The translations under genes and the position numbers were made by a program. A model generated the notes under the pieces. The model was not told the DNA's origin. It was given only the letters and a program-made list of their open reading frames with translations, and did no database searches. Below are positions 1 to 9,413 of a stretch of 64,000 bases of DNA, one piece after another (the stretch's first letter is position 1; the number at the start of each line of letters is the position of its first letter). Source of the stretch: Ornithinibacillus gellani. Lineage in GTDB: Bacteria; Bacillota; Bacilli; Bacillales; Amphibacillaceae. The stretch covers positions 372,001-436,000 of the forward strand of contig NZ_QTSZ01000017.1 of NCBI RefSeq assembly GCF_003730295.1, read 5' to 3'.

Positions 1-66
1 TTTGAGGGACTAGTTATTCCTGTATTCTTAAACATGTATGAAAAGCGGTTAAAATGGGTTAGCTAA
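1..66 (+). CDS. C-terminal end of an unidentified protein (partial)
   Basis: Frame 1 is open from the window edge to a TAA and encodes a short tail, hydrophobic then basic (GLVIPVFLNMYEKRLKWVS). It reads like the end of a last membrane helix followed by a cytoplasmic tail. It is co-directional with prpE and ends about 50 bases before it. Only about 20 residues are visible, so the family cannot be named, and chance openness is possible. Confidence 0.35.
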   Translation, partial: FEGLVIPVFLNMYEKRLKWVS

Positions 67-114
67 ATAAATGGAGGACATACTATATTCATTATTAAAG
101 GTGGTGTTTATGAT

Positions 115-858
115 ATGAAATATGATGTGATTGGTGATATTCATGGCTGCTTTGATGAGTTATGCGAGCTGCTGGAAAAACTCGGTTATAAATGGTTGGA
201 TTCTACCTTCCAGCATCCAGACGGCAGAATTCCTGTATTTATAGGGGATTTAACTGACCGTGGCCCCGCTTCGTTACAGGTCATTGAGCTTATTTATCAA
301 ATGGTTATCAAGCACAAGCATGCATTATATGTACCAGGTAATCACTGTAATAAATTATATCGATATTTTCTTGGAAATCCGGTTGTATTGCAGCATGGAA
401 TTGAAACGACTGTGGATGAGCTAAAGCAATTATCATCCAATCAGCAGAATCGTATTCAAAAGAAATTTAAACATTTATATGAGCAAGCACCTTTATATCT
501 GCAGTTACCTGACGTTAATGCGATTATTGCGCATGCAGGGATAAAAGAAACATTCATTGGTAGAAAGGATAAAAAGGTAAAATCCTTTGTTCTATATGGA
601 GATGTTTCGGGGAAAACCGATGAACAAGGAAGACCCATTCGCAATGATTGGGCTAAACATTATCAAGGCAATAGCTGGGTTATTTATGGTCATACACCTG
701 TTCTACAGCCGCGAATCATACACCATACTGTTAATATTGATACTGGCTGTGTATTTGGTAATCAATTAACAAGTTATCGGCTGCCTGAGCATGAAATTGT
801 ATCAGTACCTTCCAAGCAGCCATTTCTTAGAGATAAATTCACAACATTTGATACATGA
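115..858 (+). CDS. prpE: Bis(5'-nucleosyl)-tetraphosphatase / calcineurin-like phosphoesterase PrpE
   Basis: A 247-residue metallophosphoesterase, close to the usual length of about 244. The metal-binding motifs are in order: GDIHG (7-11), GDLTDRG (44-50) and GNHCNK (75-80), with a late GHTP motif. The B. subtilis homologue (YjbP) cleaves diadenosine tetraphosphate symmetrically and has phosphatase activity; it was linked to spore germination. The start is set by AAAGGTGG about nine bases upstream. It converges on the pseudouridine synthase gene with an 8-base gap and no obvious terminator between them. Gene order (next to rluD-like and nadK) supports the name. Confidence 0.9.
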   Translation: MKYDVIGDIHGCFDELCELLEKLGYKWLDSTFQHPDGRIPVFIGDLTDRGPASLQVIELIYQMVIKHKHALYVPGNHCNKLYRYFLGNPVVLQHGIETTVDELKQLSSNQQNRIQKKFKHLYEQAPLYLQLPDVNAIIAHAGIKETFIGRKDKKVKSFVLYGDVSGKTDEQGRPIRNDWAKHYQGNSWVIYGHTPVLQPRIIHHTVNIDTGCVFGNQLTSYRLPEHEIVSVPSKQPFLRDKFTTFDT

Positions 859-866
859 GGTGTTAT

Positions 867-1745
867 TTATGGCTCTATCATCGAACACATATCCGTTGGC
901 ATGACTGCTTCAAAGCTCATCCATTCCTTTGTAAAAGGATGAATGAATCGAATAGCAGCGCAATGTAATGCATGTCTTTTTATTATATCCAAAGAGCCAC
1001 CGTATAAATCATCCCCAGCAAGTGGATAACCAATATGGGCAAGATGGACACGAATTTGATGTGTCCGGCCAGTCTCCAGCCGGATATGTAACAAAGTATG
1101 TGTCGCTGTTTTCCGCTTATTTTGATAATGGGTGACAGCGGGTTGACCATCAGGATCAACGACCCGCTCAATAATCGAATCCGGCTTCCTGCCAATTGGC
1201 GCATCTATCGTTCCAAATTCCGGATGTACGATTCCCTCCGCAATTGCCATATAATCACGCTCCACCTCTCCTGCCCTTTGCGAGCTGGAGAGGATGGAAT
1301 GGCTATAACGATTTTTGGCAATTAACATGAGGCCGGAAGTATCCCGATCTAATCTTGTTACGATATGTACTGTTGATGTAATGCCAGTTTCATCGTAGTA
1401 CTGCAATAAACCGTTCGCTATAGTGCCTGTAGGATGATGTAAGGAAGGAATACTCGCTCTCCCGGCTGGCTTATTCAATACAATTACTGCATCATCCTCA
1501 TATAAGATATCCAAATTCATATTTTCCGGCTGCATATGTGAACCTATTCTTTCTGGTGGAAAATCAACTAACAGATTGTCTGCGGTCATCAGTCTATATG
1601 CTAACGTTCGTTCTTGACCATTCACCTTTATACTGCCGCCTTCATAGATGACGGCTTTTAAAATTCTTCTGGAAAAAGCATGTTCCTGCCTTAAATAATC
1701 CCGTATACTTAATCCTTCGTGTTCTTTATCAATTTGCCAATTCAT
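867..1745 (-). CDS. RluA/RluD-family pseudouridine synthase (YjbO-like)
   Basis: A 292-residue protein with an N-terminal S4-like RNA-binding segment (about 12-65) and the pseudouridine synthase domain after about residue 78. The catalytic motif HIVTRLDRDTSG (about 127-138) carries the conserved Asp (D133) of the RluA/RluC/RluD superfamily, which isomerises uridines in rRNA. It is the last gene of the leftward group yjbM-nadK-rluD and begins 13 bases after nadK, so the two are probably co-transcribed. The exact target uridine cannot be read from the sequence; B. subtilis has several paralogues. Confidence 0.9.
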   Translation of the reverse strand: MNWQIDKEHEGLSIRDYLRQEHAFSRRILKAVIYEGGSIKVNGQERTLAYRLMTADNLLVDFPPERIGSHMQPENMNLDILYEDDAVIVLNKPAGRASIPSLHHPTGTIANGLLQYYDETGITSTVHIVTRLDRDTSGLMLIAKNRYSHSILSSSQRAGEVERDYMAIAEGIVHPEFGTIDAPIGRKPDSIIERVVDPDGQPAVTHYQNKRKTATHTLLHIRLETGRTHQIRVHLAHIGYPLAGDDLYGGSLDIIKRHALHCAAIRFIHPFTKEWMSFEAVMPTDMCSMIEP

Positions 1746-1758
1746 CCTATGTCATTCC

Positions 1759-2562
1759 TTATATATCATCTTCAGCTACAAACGAGTCTCTCACACGGTT
1801 CCAGAATGGAAATGGTCGAAAGCGTGCAAAACGAATCCGTTCTTTGGCAACACGGCATTGAATGGACTTCACATTTGTGTAGGTTTCCGTAAAATGATCG
1901 ATTCCGATTAAAAAACTTCGATCTACCATGGGGCGCAATACACATGTGTGATGTTTCGGCAGAATAAGTGGTGAACCAATTGTACGGAAGACCCGATTAT
2001 TGATCGATGCCATTTCTGTTAGTTGTACCGCATCAATCGACGGGTGTAAGATAGCGCCGCTAAGTGCCTTATTATATCCCGTACTTCCAGATGGCGTAGA
2101 AACACATAGGCCATCACCTCGAAAGGTTTCAAAATGTTCTCCGTTAATTTCTACATCAAATACAACAGAGCCTTCTGCCGTTTTGATCATCGCTTCGTTT
2201 AATGCCAAAAACCGATCCGCTTTCCCGCCTGAATCGGGGCGAATTATGACTTCTAATAACGGGTATTCGACAATTTGAAATGGTGTTTTTGCGATTTCAA
2301 TGATTAATTTTTCCACTTCATGTGGAAGCCAGTCTGCATAAAACCCTAGATGTCCTGTATGAACACCAATAAATGCAGTCGTATCAAGGCGATGTACATA
2401 CCGATGAAAAGCTTCCAAAAACGTACCATCACCACCTACTGATATAACTAAATCCGGTTCCTTTTTATCATAAATTAAATCAAAGCCTGTCAAATATTCT
2501 TTTATTGTCGATTTAATTTTATTGGAGCGATGATCTCCTTTAGATACAATTTTGAATTTCAC
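1759..2562 (-). CDS. nadK: NAD kinase
   Basis: A 267-residue ATP- or polyphosphate-dependent NAD kinase that makes NADP+. The diagnostic GGDGTFLEA motif lies at about 43-51 in the Rossmann-like N-terminal half. Further on come the NEAMIK segment and the glycine-rich [13 protein letters not shown] loop of the NAD-binding beta-sandwich. Length matches the B. subtilis YjbN / PpnKA type. It sits between yjbM and the pseudouridine synthase, the conserved Bacillus order; the (p)ppGpp synthetase stop is about 33 bases upstream. Confidence 0.95.
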   Translation of the reverse strand: MKFKIVSKGDHRSNKIKSTIKEYLTGFDLIYDKKEPDLVISVGGDGTFLEAFHRYVHRLDTTAFIGVHTGHLGFYADWLPHEVEKLIIEIAKTPFQIVEYPLLEVIIRPDSGGKADRFLALNEAMIKTAEGSVVFDVEINGEHFETFRGDGLCVSTPSGSTGYNKALSGAILHPSIDAVQLTEMASINNRVFRTIGSPLILPKHHTCVLRPMVDRSFLIGIDHFTETYTNVKSIQCRVAKERIRFARFRPFPFWNRVRDSFVAEDDI

Positions 2563-2595
2563 GCCACGAGCTCCTTCCTGTCCGTATCATGTCTA

Positions 2596-3204
2596 TTACC
2601 AACGATGAAAAATACGCTGCGCTTCCTGTACTTCATTTTTGATTGCGGACATTTCTTCATCTAATTTAAATGCTGCCTCAGCTGCACGCTGGAGCCTTGT
2701 TTTGATTTGTTCTGGTATACGACCTTTATATTTATAATTTAAGGAATGTTCATTCGTAGCCCAAAAATTCATTGCGAGCGTACGAATTTGAATTTCAGCA
2801 ATGACCATTTTCATCCCATGTATCGTTTCAACAGGATATTCAATAATCATGTGAAAGGAACGATAGCCACTTGCCTTTCGTCTGGAAATATAATCTTTTT
2901 CCTCGACTATGTTAAAATCCTTACGGGAGCGAAGCATATCTACTACAGTATAAATGTCTTCTACAAATTGACAAACTACCCGTAAGCCGGCTATATCTTG
3001 CATTTCGGTATCAATATCACGAATGGGGATATCTTTTTTTTCAGCTTTTTCCAATATACTTGGAACTGGTTTAACTCTTCCAGTGATAAATTCAATTGGT
3101 GAATGTCTTGATTCATGTTCAAATTGTTTTCGCATTCCTTTAAGTTTTACCTTTAACTCTTCTACTACCTGTGCATATGGGGCAAGTATTGCTTCCCAGT
3201 TCAT
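2596..3204 (-). CDS. yjbM: Small alarmone synthetase, GTP pyrophosphokinase YjbM (SasB/RelQ type)
   Basis: A single-domain RelA/SpoT synthetase of about 202 residues without hydrolase, TGS or ACT domains, as in YjbM/RelQ. The synthetase core is visible from the DIAGLRVVC segment through SGYRSFH and the EIQIRT motif to ATNEHSLNYK. It makes (p)ppGpp from GDP/GTP and ATP in the stringent and cell-wall-stress responses. I place the start at the ATG preceded by AGGTGG with eight bases of spacing, rather than at the GTG four codons upstream, which overlaps that ribosome site. First gene of the leftward yjbM-nadK-rluD cluster. Confidence 0.92.
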   Translation of the reverse strand: MNWEAILAPYAQVVEELKVKLKGMRKQFEHESRHSPIEFITGRVKPVPSILEKAEKKDIPIRDIDTEMQDIAGLRVVCQFVEDIYTVVDMLRSRKDFNIVEEKDYISRRKASGYRSFHMIIEYPVETIHGMKMVIAEIQIRTLAMNFWATNEHSLNYKYKGRIPEQIKTRLQRAAEAAFKLDEEMSAIKNEVQEAQRIFHRW

Positions 3205-3349
3205 ACCAAACACCACCTATATTTCTGTCAGCATTTCATCAAGTCAATCTTATTTTACCATAACAAGCTGAAATGGATAATCTTTGCATATTTTATTGAG
3301 ATTCGCCATAATCAATACGAACCAAAACATGTACACGAGGGGGATTGAC

Positions 3350-3919
3350 ATGACACAGGAAATAGAAATTGAATTTAAAAACTTGTTAACCAAAACAGAA
3401 TATGAGCGATTATTACATGCACTTCCCTTTCCAAAGACTGGAAAAACACAAGTGAATCATTATTTTGAAACAAAAAATTTTCAATTAAAACATAAAGGGG
3501 CTGCCTTAAGAATTCGTCAGATAAACGGAGCATACCAGCTTACATTGAAAGAACCACATCATGATGGTCTGTTGGAAACCCATGATTCATTAACACCTAA
3601 AGAAGCTTCCAGTTGGTTTATTGGAAAACCAATTGCAAAACCACATACACATCATCAGTTGGAGAAGCTTGGCATTCAGATTGAAAATCTCCATTATTGG
3701 GGCGAACTCCAAACAGAAAGACGAGAATTTAAACAAGATGGCTATATATACGGTTTAGATTATAGTGTTTATCATAATCAATTTGATTACGAACTCGAAC
3801 TAGAAGCCCCTGACAAAGCATCTGGACAGGAGAAATTTAATGAGCTACTTAAACAGCAGCATATCATTAAAAGACATACTCCAAATAAAATACAACGTTT
3901 CTTCTCTAGTAAAAAATAG
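3350..3919 (+). CDS. yjbK: CYTH-domain triphosphate tunnel metalloenzyme (YjbK)
   Basis: About 189 residues of the CYTH superfamily. The signature EIEIEFK (ExExK) is right at the N-terminus and basic/acidic beta strands follow (RIRQ, LTLKEP, ELQTERREF, LDYS, ELELEAP). Such proteins hydrolyse tripolyphosphate or bind nucleotides; the natural substrate in bacilli is not settled. The start follows GAGGGGG by seven bases; the longer upstream reading is not preceded by a ribosome site. It diverges from yjbM, with a shared promoter interval of about 145 bases. Confidence 0.88.
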   Translation: MTQEIEIEFKNLLTKTEYERLLHALPFPKTGKTQVNHYFETKNFQLKHKGAALRIRQINGAYQLTLKEPHHDGLLETHDSLTPKEASSWFIGKPIAKPHTHHQLEKLGIQIENLHYWGELQTERREFKQDGYIYGLDYSVYHNQFDYELELEAPDKASGQEKFNELLKQQHIIKRHTPNKIQRFFSSKK

Positions 3920-4127
3920 GTATGATGACTGATGCTTCAATCGAATAATTTGCCCGATGATTGGTCCGTTGCTACAATATAAACAAGTAGCCAGCGTGTT
4001 ACCCATGACAATTATACTCTTTTTATCTACGTATTTGATAGGATGACTTAGGTACCAGTAGATAAATTAGCGAATTTGCTCATAATAGAATTTTGTTTCA
4101 TGCATATAGATTGTAAGGAGAATGGAA

Positions 4128-4508
4128 ATGAATCGACCCGGAACCATGTTTGAAGCTATCGGTGGTTTTGATGCAATTGATAGGCTCGTTACGGCCTTTT
4201 ACAAACGTGTGGGAAAACACCCTAAACTAACACCGATTTTTCCAGATGATTTAACAGAAACTGCTAGAAAACAGCGTATGTTTTTAACTCAATTTTTTGG
4301 CGGGCCCAAATTATATTCAGAGGAGTTCGGACCTCCTATGTTACGTAGGCGCCATCTGCCATTTGAAATAACACCAACAAGGAAAGATGCCTGGCTGGAA
4401 TGCTTGCAGCAAGCATTAGAGGAAGTAAACATAGAAGAACCATATCGGACAGCTATATTTGAAAAACTAACCATGACCGCACATCATATGATGAACACAC
4501 CGGAATAA
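4128..4508 (+). CDS. yjbI: Group II truncated hemoglobin (YjbI / trHbO)
   Basis: A 126-residue two-over-two globin. The start region [19 protein letters not shown], the FFGGP turn and the RRRHLPF segment with the proximal histidine are typical of group II truncated hemoglobins, which bind O2 and NO and can act as peroxidases. I prefer the second ATG because AAGGAG is only one base from the first and seven from this one. It is followed after 17 bases by spxH, an association conserved in bacilli; a role in oxygen or redox handling next to the Spx adaptor is plausible but inferred. Confidence 0.92.
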   Translation: MNRPGTMFEAIGGFDAIDRLVTAFYKRVGKHPKLTPIFPDDLTETARKQRMFLTQFFGGPKLYSEEFGPPMLRRRHLPFEITPTRKDAWLECLQQALEEVNIEEPYRTAIFEKLTMTAHHMMNTPE

Positions 4509-4525
4509 GAGAAAGGAGAATCGAT

Positions 4526-5422
4526 GTGAACTGGAAACCTGATGAGCATGCTAGCTCAACTCAGACAAACACATCGCCTAAATATAGCTATTTTGATTTT
4601 GTACAAAAACCAATTGAATTATATGTTTTCATAGACCCGTTATGTCCGGAATGTTGGTCCTTAGAACCATATTTAAAGAAGCTTTCGATTGAATATGGAC
4701 GCTTTTTTACAATACGTCCAATCGTTAGTGGTAATTTACACCCCATGAATAATGATCAATTTGAACAGCCAAAACGGTTAAGAGATATATGGGAAAAAAC
4801 AGCAAAGCGGACCGGCATGAGCTGTGATGGTGATCTTTGGATTGAGAATCCAATCTTTTTTGCATGGAGTGCTTCCTTAGCAATTAAAGCAGCAGAATTA
4901 CAAGGTAAAAAAGCAGGTAGAATCTTTCTGAGAAAAATTCAAGAGAAACTTTTTCTTCAAAAACAAAATGTCACAGAAGAAGCAGTTTTACTTGCTTGTG
5001 CTCGTGATGCCAAGCTGGATATTGAAGAGTTTAAAAAGGACCTTCATTCTAGTTCAGCCAAAAAAGCTTTGCAATGTGATTTAAAATTAACGAGGGAAAT
5101 GGATATAGATTATATTCCTACAATTGTATTTTTTAATCAGATGATTGAAAAAGAAGGCATCAAAATATCTGGTTTATATCCATATGAGATTTATGTCCAT
5201 GTCTTATTTGAGATTTTACAGAAGGAAGCAATTCCATCGGAAAAACCACCATTGGAGGAATTTATCTCCTTTTATGAAATTGTTGCTACAAAAGAAGTCT
5301 CTGTTGTATATAACTGGTCATTAGCCAAGACAGAACGCGAATTAAAAAAGCTGCAACTGCAACAAATCGTTGAAAAGATACCAGTAAAATACGGATCCTT
5401 TTGGAAATATATCGGTGAATAG
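4526..5422 (+). CDS. spxH: ClpXP adaptor protein SpxH (YjbH), DsbA-like
   Basis: A 298-residue DsbA-family protein with an N-terminal CPEC redox-type motif (40-43) in the thioredoxin fold and a helical insertion. YjbH/SpxH presents Spx to ClpXP for degradation and falls out of action under disulfide stress. The substrate gene spxA lies 5 kb away in the same block. Start is GTG, seven bases after AAAGGAG; the overlapping ATG is followed immediately by a stop. The gene is probably in one transcript with yjbI and ends in a shortened copy of the palindromic repeat, then a terminator. Confidence 0.9.
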   Translation: MNWKPDEHASSTQTNTSPKYSYFDFVQKPIELYVFIDPLCPECWSLEPYLKKLSIEYGRFFTIRPIVSGNLHPMNNDQFEQPKRLRDIWEKTAKRTGMSCDGDLWIENPIFFAWSASLAIKAAELQGKKAGRIFLRKIQEKLFLQKQNVTEEAVLLACARDAKLDIEEFKKDLHSSSAKKALQCDLKLTREMDIDYIPTIVFFNQMIEKEGIKISGLYPYEIYVHVLFEILQKEAIPSEKPPLEEFISFYEIVATKEVSVVYNWSLAKTERELKKLQLQQIVEKIPVKYGSFWKYIGE

Positions 5423-5452
5423 GCCTTTACTGACTGTTGATCTGTGATAAAA
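5421..5452 (+). repeat. Shortened copy of the 156-bp palindromic element
   Basis: Immediately after the spxH stop, AGGCCTTTACTGACTGTTG then ATCTGTGATAAAA matches the element of the 18.1 kb pair, but with its central arm missing. The junction GTTGATCTGTGATA is the same as in the copy near 12.0 kb. Confidence 0.7.
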
Positions 5453-5470
5453 TAAGGCAGCTTAATTAAA

Positions 5471-5522
5471 AGACACTACGAAACTCCCCTTTTTTTCAGC
5501 GGACTCTGTAGTGTCTTTTTTT
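5471..5522 (+). terminator. Intrinsic terminator after spxH
   Basis: AGACACTAC pairs with GTAGTGTCT across a 28-base loop, followed by a run of seven T. It terminates the yjbI-spxH transcript. Confidence 0.8.
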
Positions 5523-5533
5523 GTGTAATATAA

Positions 5534-5612
5534 GAGCTCCGTCCAATAAAACCCGCGCTTTCATAACTACCATCCTGTTGCCCCAAGGTTTTATCGCTTG
5601 CCCACAGCTAAT
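5534..5612. repeat. Degenerate fragment of the second intergenic repeat family
   Basis: ACCATCCTGTTGCCCCAAGG followed by TTTTATCGCTTGCCCACAG resembles the right half of the repeat at 35.2 kb (ACATCCTGTTGCCCCGAGGC). The left half is not recognisable. The rest of the 5.45-5.95 kb gap holds no gene that I can support. Confidence 0.5.
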
Positions 5613-5957
5613 GACAGCAGAACAGTATACCTTCTATTACTGGGTGTTTTCGTAAATTTACTCCATTTGAGGGTGAAATAAAGTTGTTGTCTAAGGAAAT
5701 TTATTAATGAAAAACAAAAAAGACATACGGGGCAGCGTATATCTTTTTCGTTCACACTTTGTATTCAAACAAAGGGGGATGGGAGAAAGCTTCATGATCA
5801 AACAAAGGGGTTTTGTTTGTTTGTGATTCATCTCACATTTATATAATAGCAGGTTATTATCGGTTTCGACAAGTACTATGTGTATCATTTCACAATTTCG
5901 TCACTTCTAATTCACTTTTCTGCAACATATGATGAAAATGAAAAAGGAGTGAGTCAC

Positions 5958-6137
5958 ATGAGAGAGCTATTACCAGTTATTTTTACTATCCTTGTTTTCA
6001 TTGCATTCTTTCTTAATATACTCGGTCTCATGCGCTTGATACCACTTTATATCACATTACCTCTCCTATTTCTATCCATTTACTTATCGATCTATTCCAT
6101 GACACATAAACGCACATTTAAAGGGATGCGTGGATAG
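5958..6137 (+). CDS. Small two-helix membrane protein
   Basis: A 59-residue protein that is almost entirely two hydrophobic helices (about 5-25 and 30-50) with a short basic tail ending in GMRG. The start follows AAAGGAGTG by seven bases, a good ribosome site, and a strong terminator follows, so the gene is probably real. No family is recognised and no partner is obvious; the neighbours are spxH upstream and pepF, convergent, downstream. Confidence 0.6.
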   Translation: MRELLPVIFTILVFIAFFLNILGLMRLIPLYITLPLLFLSIYLSIYSMTHKRTFKGMRG

Positions 6138-6145
6138 TCACAAAA

Positions 6146-6196
6146 AAAAAGAGTGTCGGACTACATGAAACCCATGGTTCGTCCAACACTCTTTTT
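6146..6196. terminator. Bidirectional terminator between the small membrane protein and pepF
   Basis: A-rich AAAAAGAGTGT pairs with ACACTCTTTTT across an inner GGAC/GTCC stem. The A- and T-rich flanks allow termination of both converging genes. Confidence 0.85.
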
Positions 6197-6201
6197 GTGT
6201 T

Positions 6202-8013
6202 TTATTTCAGTAAAAGTGCTTCCATTTCATTCAATTTCTCTTCAAAAACGGCAAGCGCATCTAAGATTGGTTGTTTGGAATTCATATCAACACCAGCTTG
6301 CTTCAATACTTCGATTGGATAGTCACTACTACCAGCTTTCAAGAAATTGATATAACGTTCTACCGCACCGTCCTCTTTAGATAGAATCTTACTTGCAAGT
6401 GCTGTAGCAGCTGAATAGCCTGTCGCATATTGGTATACATAATAGTTGTAATAAAAATGTGGGATTCTCGCCCATTCTAATCCAATTTCCTCATCGGAAA
6501 CAACTGCTTCACCGTAGTATTTTTTATTTAATTCATAGTATATTTCTGTTAGTCTTTCTGCAGTTAATGCTTCCCCATCTTGCAAACGTTTATGGATGTC
6601 ATGTTCAAATTCTGCAAACATCGTCTGGCGAAACACGGTTCCACGAAAGCCTTCCAGAAAATGATTCAGTAAATATAACTTTTGATTCTCATCATCCAGA
6701 TGGTCAAGCATATAATCACTTAATAAAGCTTCATTACAAGTGGAGGCTACCTCAGCCACAAAAATGGAATAGTTACCATAACGATATGGTTGCGATTGTC
6801 TCGTATAATAGCTATGCACAGAATGTCCCAATTCATGTGTCAATGTAAATAAATCACTCACATTACTTTGCCAATTCAATAAAATATACGGGTTAGTCCC
6901 ATAAGCACCAGAAGAATAGGCACCACTACGTTTTCCTTTATTTTCTTCCACATCAATCCAACGATTTTGATATCCTTCTTTTACAATATCAACATACGCA
7001 TCTCCTAGTGGTTGCAAGCTATCAACAACATATTGCTGTGCTTCTTCATATGGAATTTTCATATCTACATCTTGAACTAAAGGAGTATACATGTCATACA
7101 TATGCAGTTCGTCTAGTCCTAATACTTTCTTTCGCAGCTCCGTATAACGATGCAATAATGGAAGCTTTTCATTTACTGCCTCAACTAAGTTATCGTACAC
7201 TTGTTCAGGGATATTATTATTATCCAATGCTGCCTGTCTTGCAGAATCATAATTTCTAACCTTTGCAAAGAAATTATCCTTCTTAACATTTCCCGTTAAT
7301 GTTGTTGCAAAGGTATTTTTAAAGCTGCCATATGTTTTGTACATTGCTTTAAAAGCCTCTTCACGAACACGTCGATCCTTTGATTCCAAAAAGCCAACAT
7401 ATCTGCCATGTGTTAAATCAACCTCTTCCCCATGTTCATCCTTAATCGATGGGAAGGTTAAGTCTGCATCATTTAACATGCTAAAGGTCTGTGAAGCACT
7501 CCCGAGTGGCTCAGAAGCTTCTGCAAGAATGGCCTCCTCGCGTTGGCTTAATACATGAGCACGTTGTCTAGTAATTTCATTTAATGTATGCTCATATAAT
7601 TTCAACTCTGGCTTTTCTTCTAAGAATCCTTTTAAAACAGATTCATCAATGGCCAATATCTCTGGTACGATAAAGCTCATGGCACTAGATGCAATGGTTA
7701 GTAAATTAGCTGCCTTTGCATTTAATGCTTGATAGAAAGCATTTGCAGTATCCTGGTCATAACGCATATGTGCATATGTATAAAGCTTTCCAAACCGCTC
7801 CGATAATTCATCTTGCAATTTAAACAAGCCATATAATTCATCTGCGGATTGAGCAAGCTTTCCTTGATACGTTTCAAATGTAGGGATTTCCTGTTTCAAA
7901 CTTTCGAATTCTTTTTCCCACGCTTCATCTGTTGCAAATATGTCTTCCAATCTCCATGTTTTTTCTTCTGGAACCATATCCCTTGTTTGAAGCTCTTTCG
8001 TTTTTTTTACCAC
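6202..8013 (-). CDS. pepF: Oligoendopeptidase F
   Basis: A 603-residue M3B zinc metallopeptidase. The zinc motif HELGH is at 393-397 and is followed by the SVHSYYTRQS segment and a downstream EVAST glutamate region typical of PepF. It degrades oligopeptides in the cytosol; B. subtilis PepF (YjbG) affects sporulation signalling peptides when overproduced. Start is GTG with AAGGAGG eight bases upstream. It follows coiA in the conserved coiA-pepF arrangement, with an interval of about 110 bases. Confidence 0.95.
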   Translation of the reverse strand: MVKKTKELQTRDMVPEEKTWRLEDIFATDEAWEKEFESLKQEIPTFETYQGKLAQSADELYGLFKLQDELSERFGKLYTYAHMRYDQDTANAFYQALNAKAANLLTIASSAMSFIVPEILAIDESVLKGFLEEKPELKLYEHTLNEITRQRAHVLSQREEAILAEASEPLGSASQTFSMLNDADLTFPSIKDEHGEEVDLTHGRYVGFLESKDRRVREEAFKAMYKTYGSFKNTFATTLTGNVKKDNFFAKVRNYDSARQAALDNNNIPEQVYDNLVEAVNEKLPLLHRYTELRKKVLGLDELHMYDMYTPLVQDVDMKIPYEEAQQYVVDSLQPLGDAYVDIVKEGYQNRWIDVEENKGKRSGAYSSGAYGTNPYILLNWQSNVSDLFTLTHELGHSVHSYYTRQSQPYRYGNYSIFVAEVASTCNEALLSDYMLDHLDDENQKLYLLNHFLEGFRGTVFRQTMFAEFEHDIHKRLQDGEALTAERLTEIYYELNKKYYGEAVVSDEEIGLEWARIPHFYYNYYVYQYATGYSAATALASKILSKEDGAVERYINFLKAGSSDYPIEVLKQAGVDMNSKQPILDALAVFEEKLNEMEALLLK

Positions 8014-8121
8014 TAATTATTCCTCCTTCGACCGCTAAACAGCTATCTTCTTCATTAAACCCAACGTCAAAATTTCTGAATTGATTAAATTGACGAAGGT
8101 TTCTATACATAGTATAACGGA

Positions 8122-9318
8122 TTATGAACCAAAGATGCTTGTATTTTGATTATGAACAGCTACTAGTTTCTTCATTAACTTTTGGTCCTCTATTATTGCT
8201 TGCTCCACATTGGTATAGCTCGTCATGGGGGCTATTTTTTTATATTGCCCTGGATTTGTCATTTCAATCATACCTGCTTGTTCTATTAATTGAAGATAAG
8301 ATAAAATGGGACTGTCAGCAGATAACAATAAGGAATATGTCCGTCTAGGAAGCTTGTCTTGACGAATGAACCGCTCACATGCTGCAAGCGTAAATGTACC
8401 GCCAATAGGAATTCGATGCAAAATTTGAAACCAAAGTCTGCTCTGCCAATCCCAGAGCGGTGTTTTCATATGGAGCTGATTGGCAATCGGAAGATAAATA
8501 ATAGAAGGAAGTCTTTCAATCCACAGTTGATTGTCATATAGCCAACGATGCCATTTCAATTCACGACCATAAAGCTGATTACGTGGTCGTAAACGAAAAT
8601 TTCTCTTTTCTTTCATCCAGGGTAAATATAGCTGTTCCGGTGTGAAGGAGGTATTATCAAATAAATGAAGAAATGTTGCGTGTTGCAAATACAACTGGCG
8701 AAAAACAGCCATCATTCGATTGCCTCTAATGGGGTGGATGTTTTGCAAGGTAACAAGCTTTTTTTCATAGGGACATAAATAATATAGGGTTGTAGCAAAT
8801 TCATTGTGGAATTGATGAAGAAATTGAAGTGTAAATGTAGAGGTATAAAATATTTGTTCACCTATTCGCTTAAAATGGTTGGCACCTAGAATCCATATTG
8901 GCGTGATATGCATGTCGAGATAACCATTATTTCGTTTATCAATTTGTGATTTAGGAATCTTTGCACATTGATATTCAATAGCAATTTGTTTTCCATTAAT
9001 ATTTACAAGCAAATCGGGCCGTTGATTAATCTCTGGAATATATGCTTCCAGTGTAACGTTCAATCCTTGCTGAAGTAACCATTGATAAAGCAATAATTTT
9101 CCTTGCTCATGATAAATTCCTTCCCCGCCATGCATCGTTTCACAAGCAGCTCCTGATTTATGAGCAAAATGCGGTATCACTGTTGTCCCGGCTTTCATAA
9201 TAACCTTATTATTACATACAGGGCAGAAAAAAGTATCTCCCCTCCTACGATCAATTTCTTTCTTTGTTAAAAGTGCTAAGGTAATATATTCACCTGAGCT
9301 AGATTTGGCTTGAAGCAA
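8122..9318 (-). CDS. coiA: Competence protein CoiA
   Basis: About 398 residues of the CoiA family, required for efficient recombination of transforming DNA. Near the N-terminus is a zinc-ribbon-like FCPVCNNK segment followed by IPHFAHK. The nuclease-like core is RPDLLVNINGKQIAIEYQC, a PD-(D/E)xK-type motif. The likely start is a TTG preceded by AAAAGGAGGTG; a second TTG two codons earlier lies closer to the site, and a longer reading upstream has no ribosome site. It sits between mecA and pepF as in B. subtilis (YjbF), where ComK drives it; I did not identify a ComK site. Confidence 0.9.
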   Translation of the reverse strand: MLQAKSSSGEYITLALLTKKEIDRRRGDTFFCPVCNNKVIMKAGTTVIPHFAHKSGAACETMHGGEGIYHEQGKLLLYQWLLQQGLNVTLEAYIPEINQRPDLLVNINGKQIAIEYQCAKIPKSQIDKRNNGYLDMHITPIWILGANHFKRIGEQIFYTSTFTLQFLHQFHNEFATTLYYLCPYEKKLVTLQNIHPIRGNRMMAVFRQLYLQHATFLHLFDNTSFTPEQLYLPWMKEKRNFRLRPRNQLYGRELKWHRWLYDNQLWIERLPSIIYLPIANQLHMKTPLWDWQSRLWFQILHRIPIGGTFTLAACERFIRQDKLPRRTYSLLLSADSPILSYLQLIEQAGMIEMTNPGQYKKIAPMTSYTNVEQAIIEDQKLMKKLVAVHNQNTSIFGS

Positions 9319-9380
9319 GACCAAACCACCTCCTTTTGTATACATATTCCACCACAATCTAAAAATCCCTGCAAAAAAGC

Positions 9381-9411
9381 AAAAAAAAAGACACCCCATG
9401 TCAGGTATCTT
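9381..9411 (-). terminator. Terminator of mecA
   Basis: On the minus strand AGATACC pairs with GGTGTCT (one wobble) around a short loop, followed by nine T. Confidence 0.8.
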
Positions 9412-9413
9412 CT

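Noticed and set aside
5691-5888. Open frame of 65 codons on the minus strand between spxH and the small membrane protein gene
   Set aside because: No ribosome site, no recognisable sequence features and no neighbour context.
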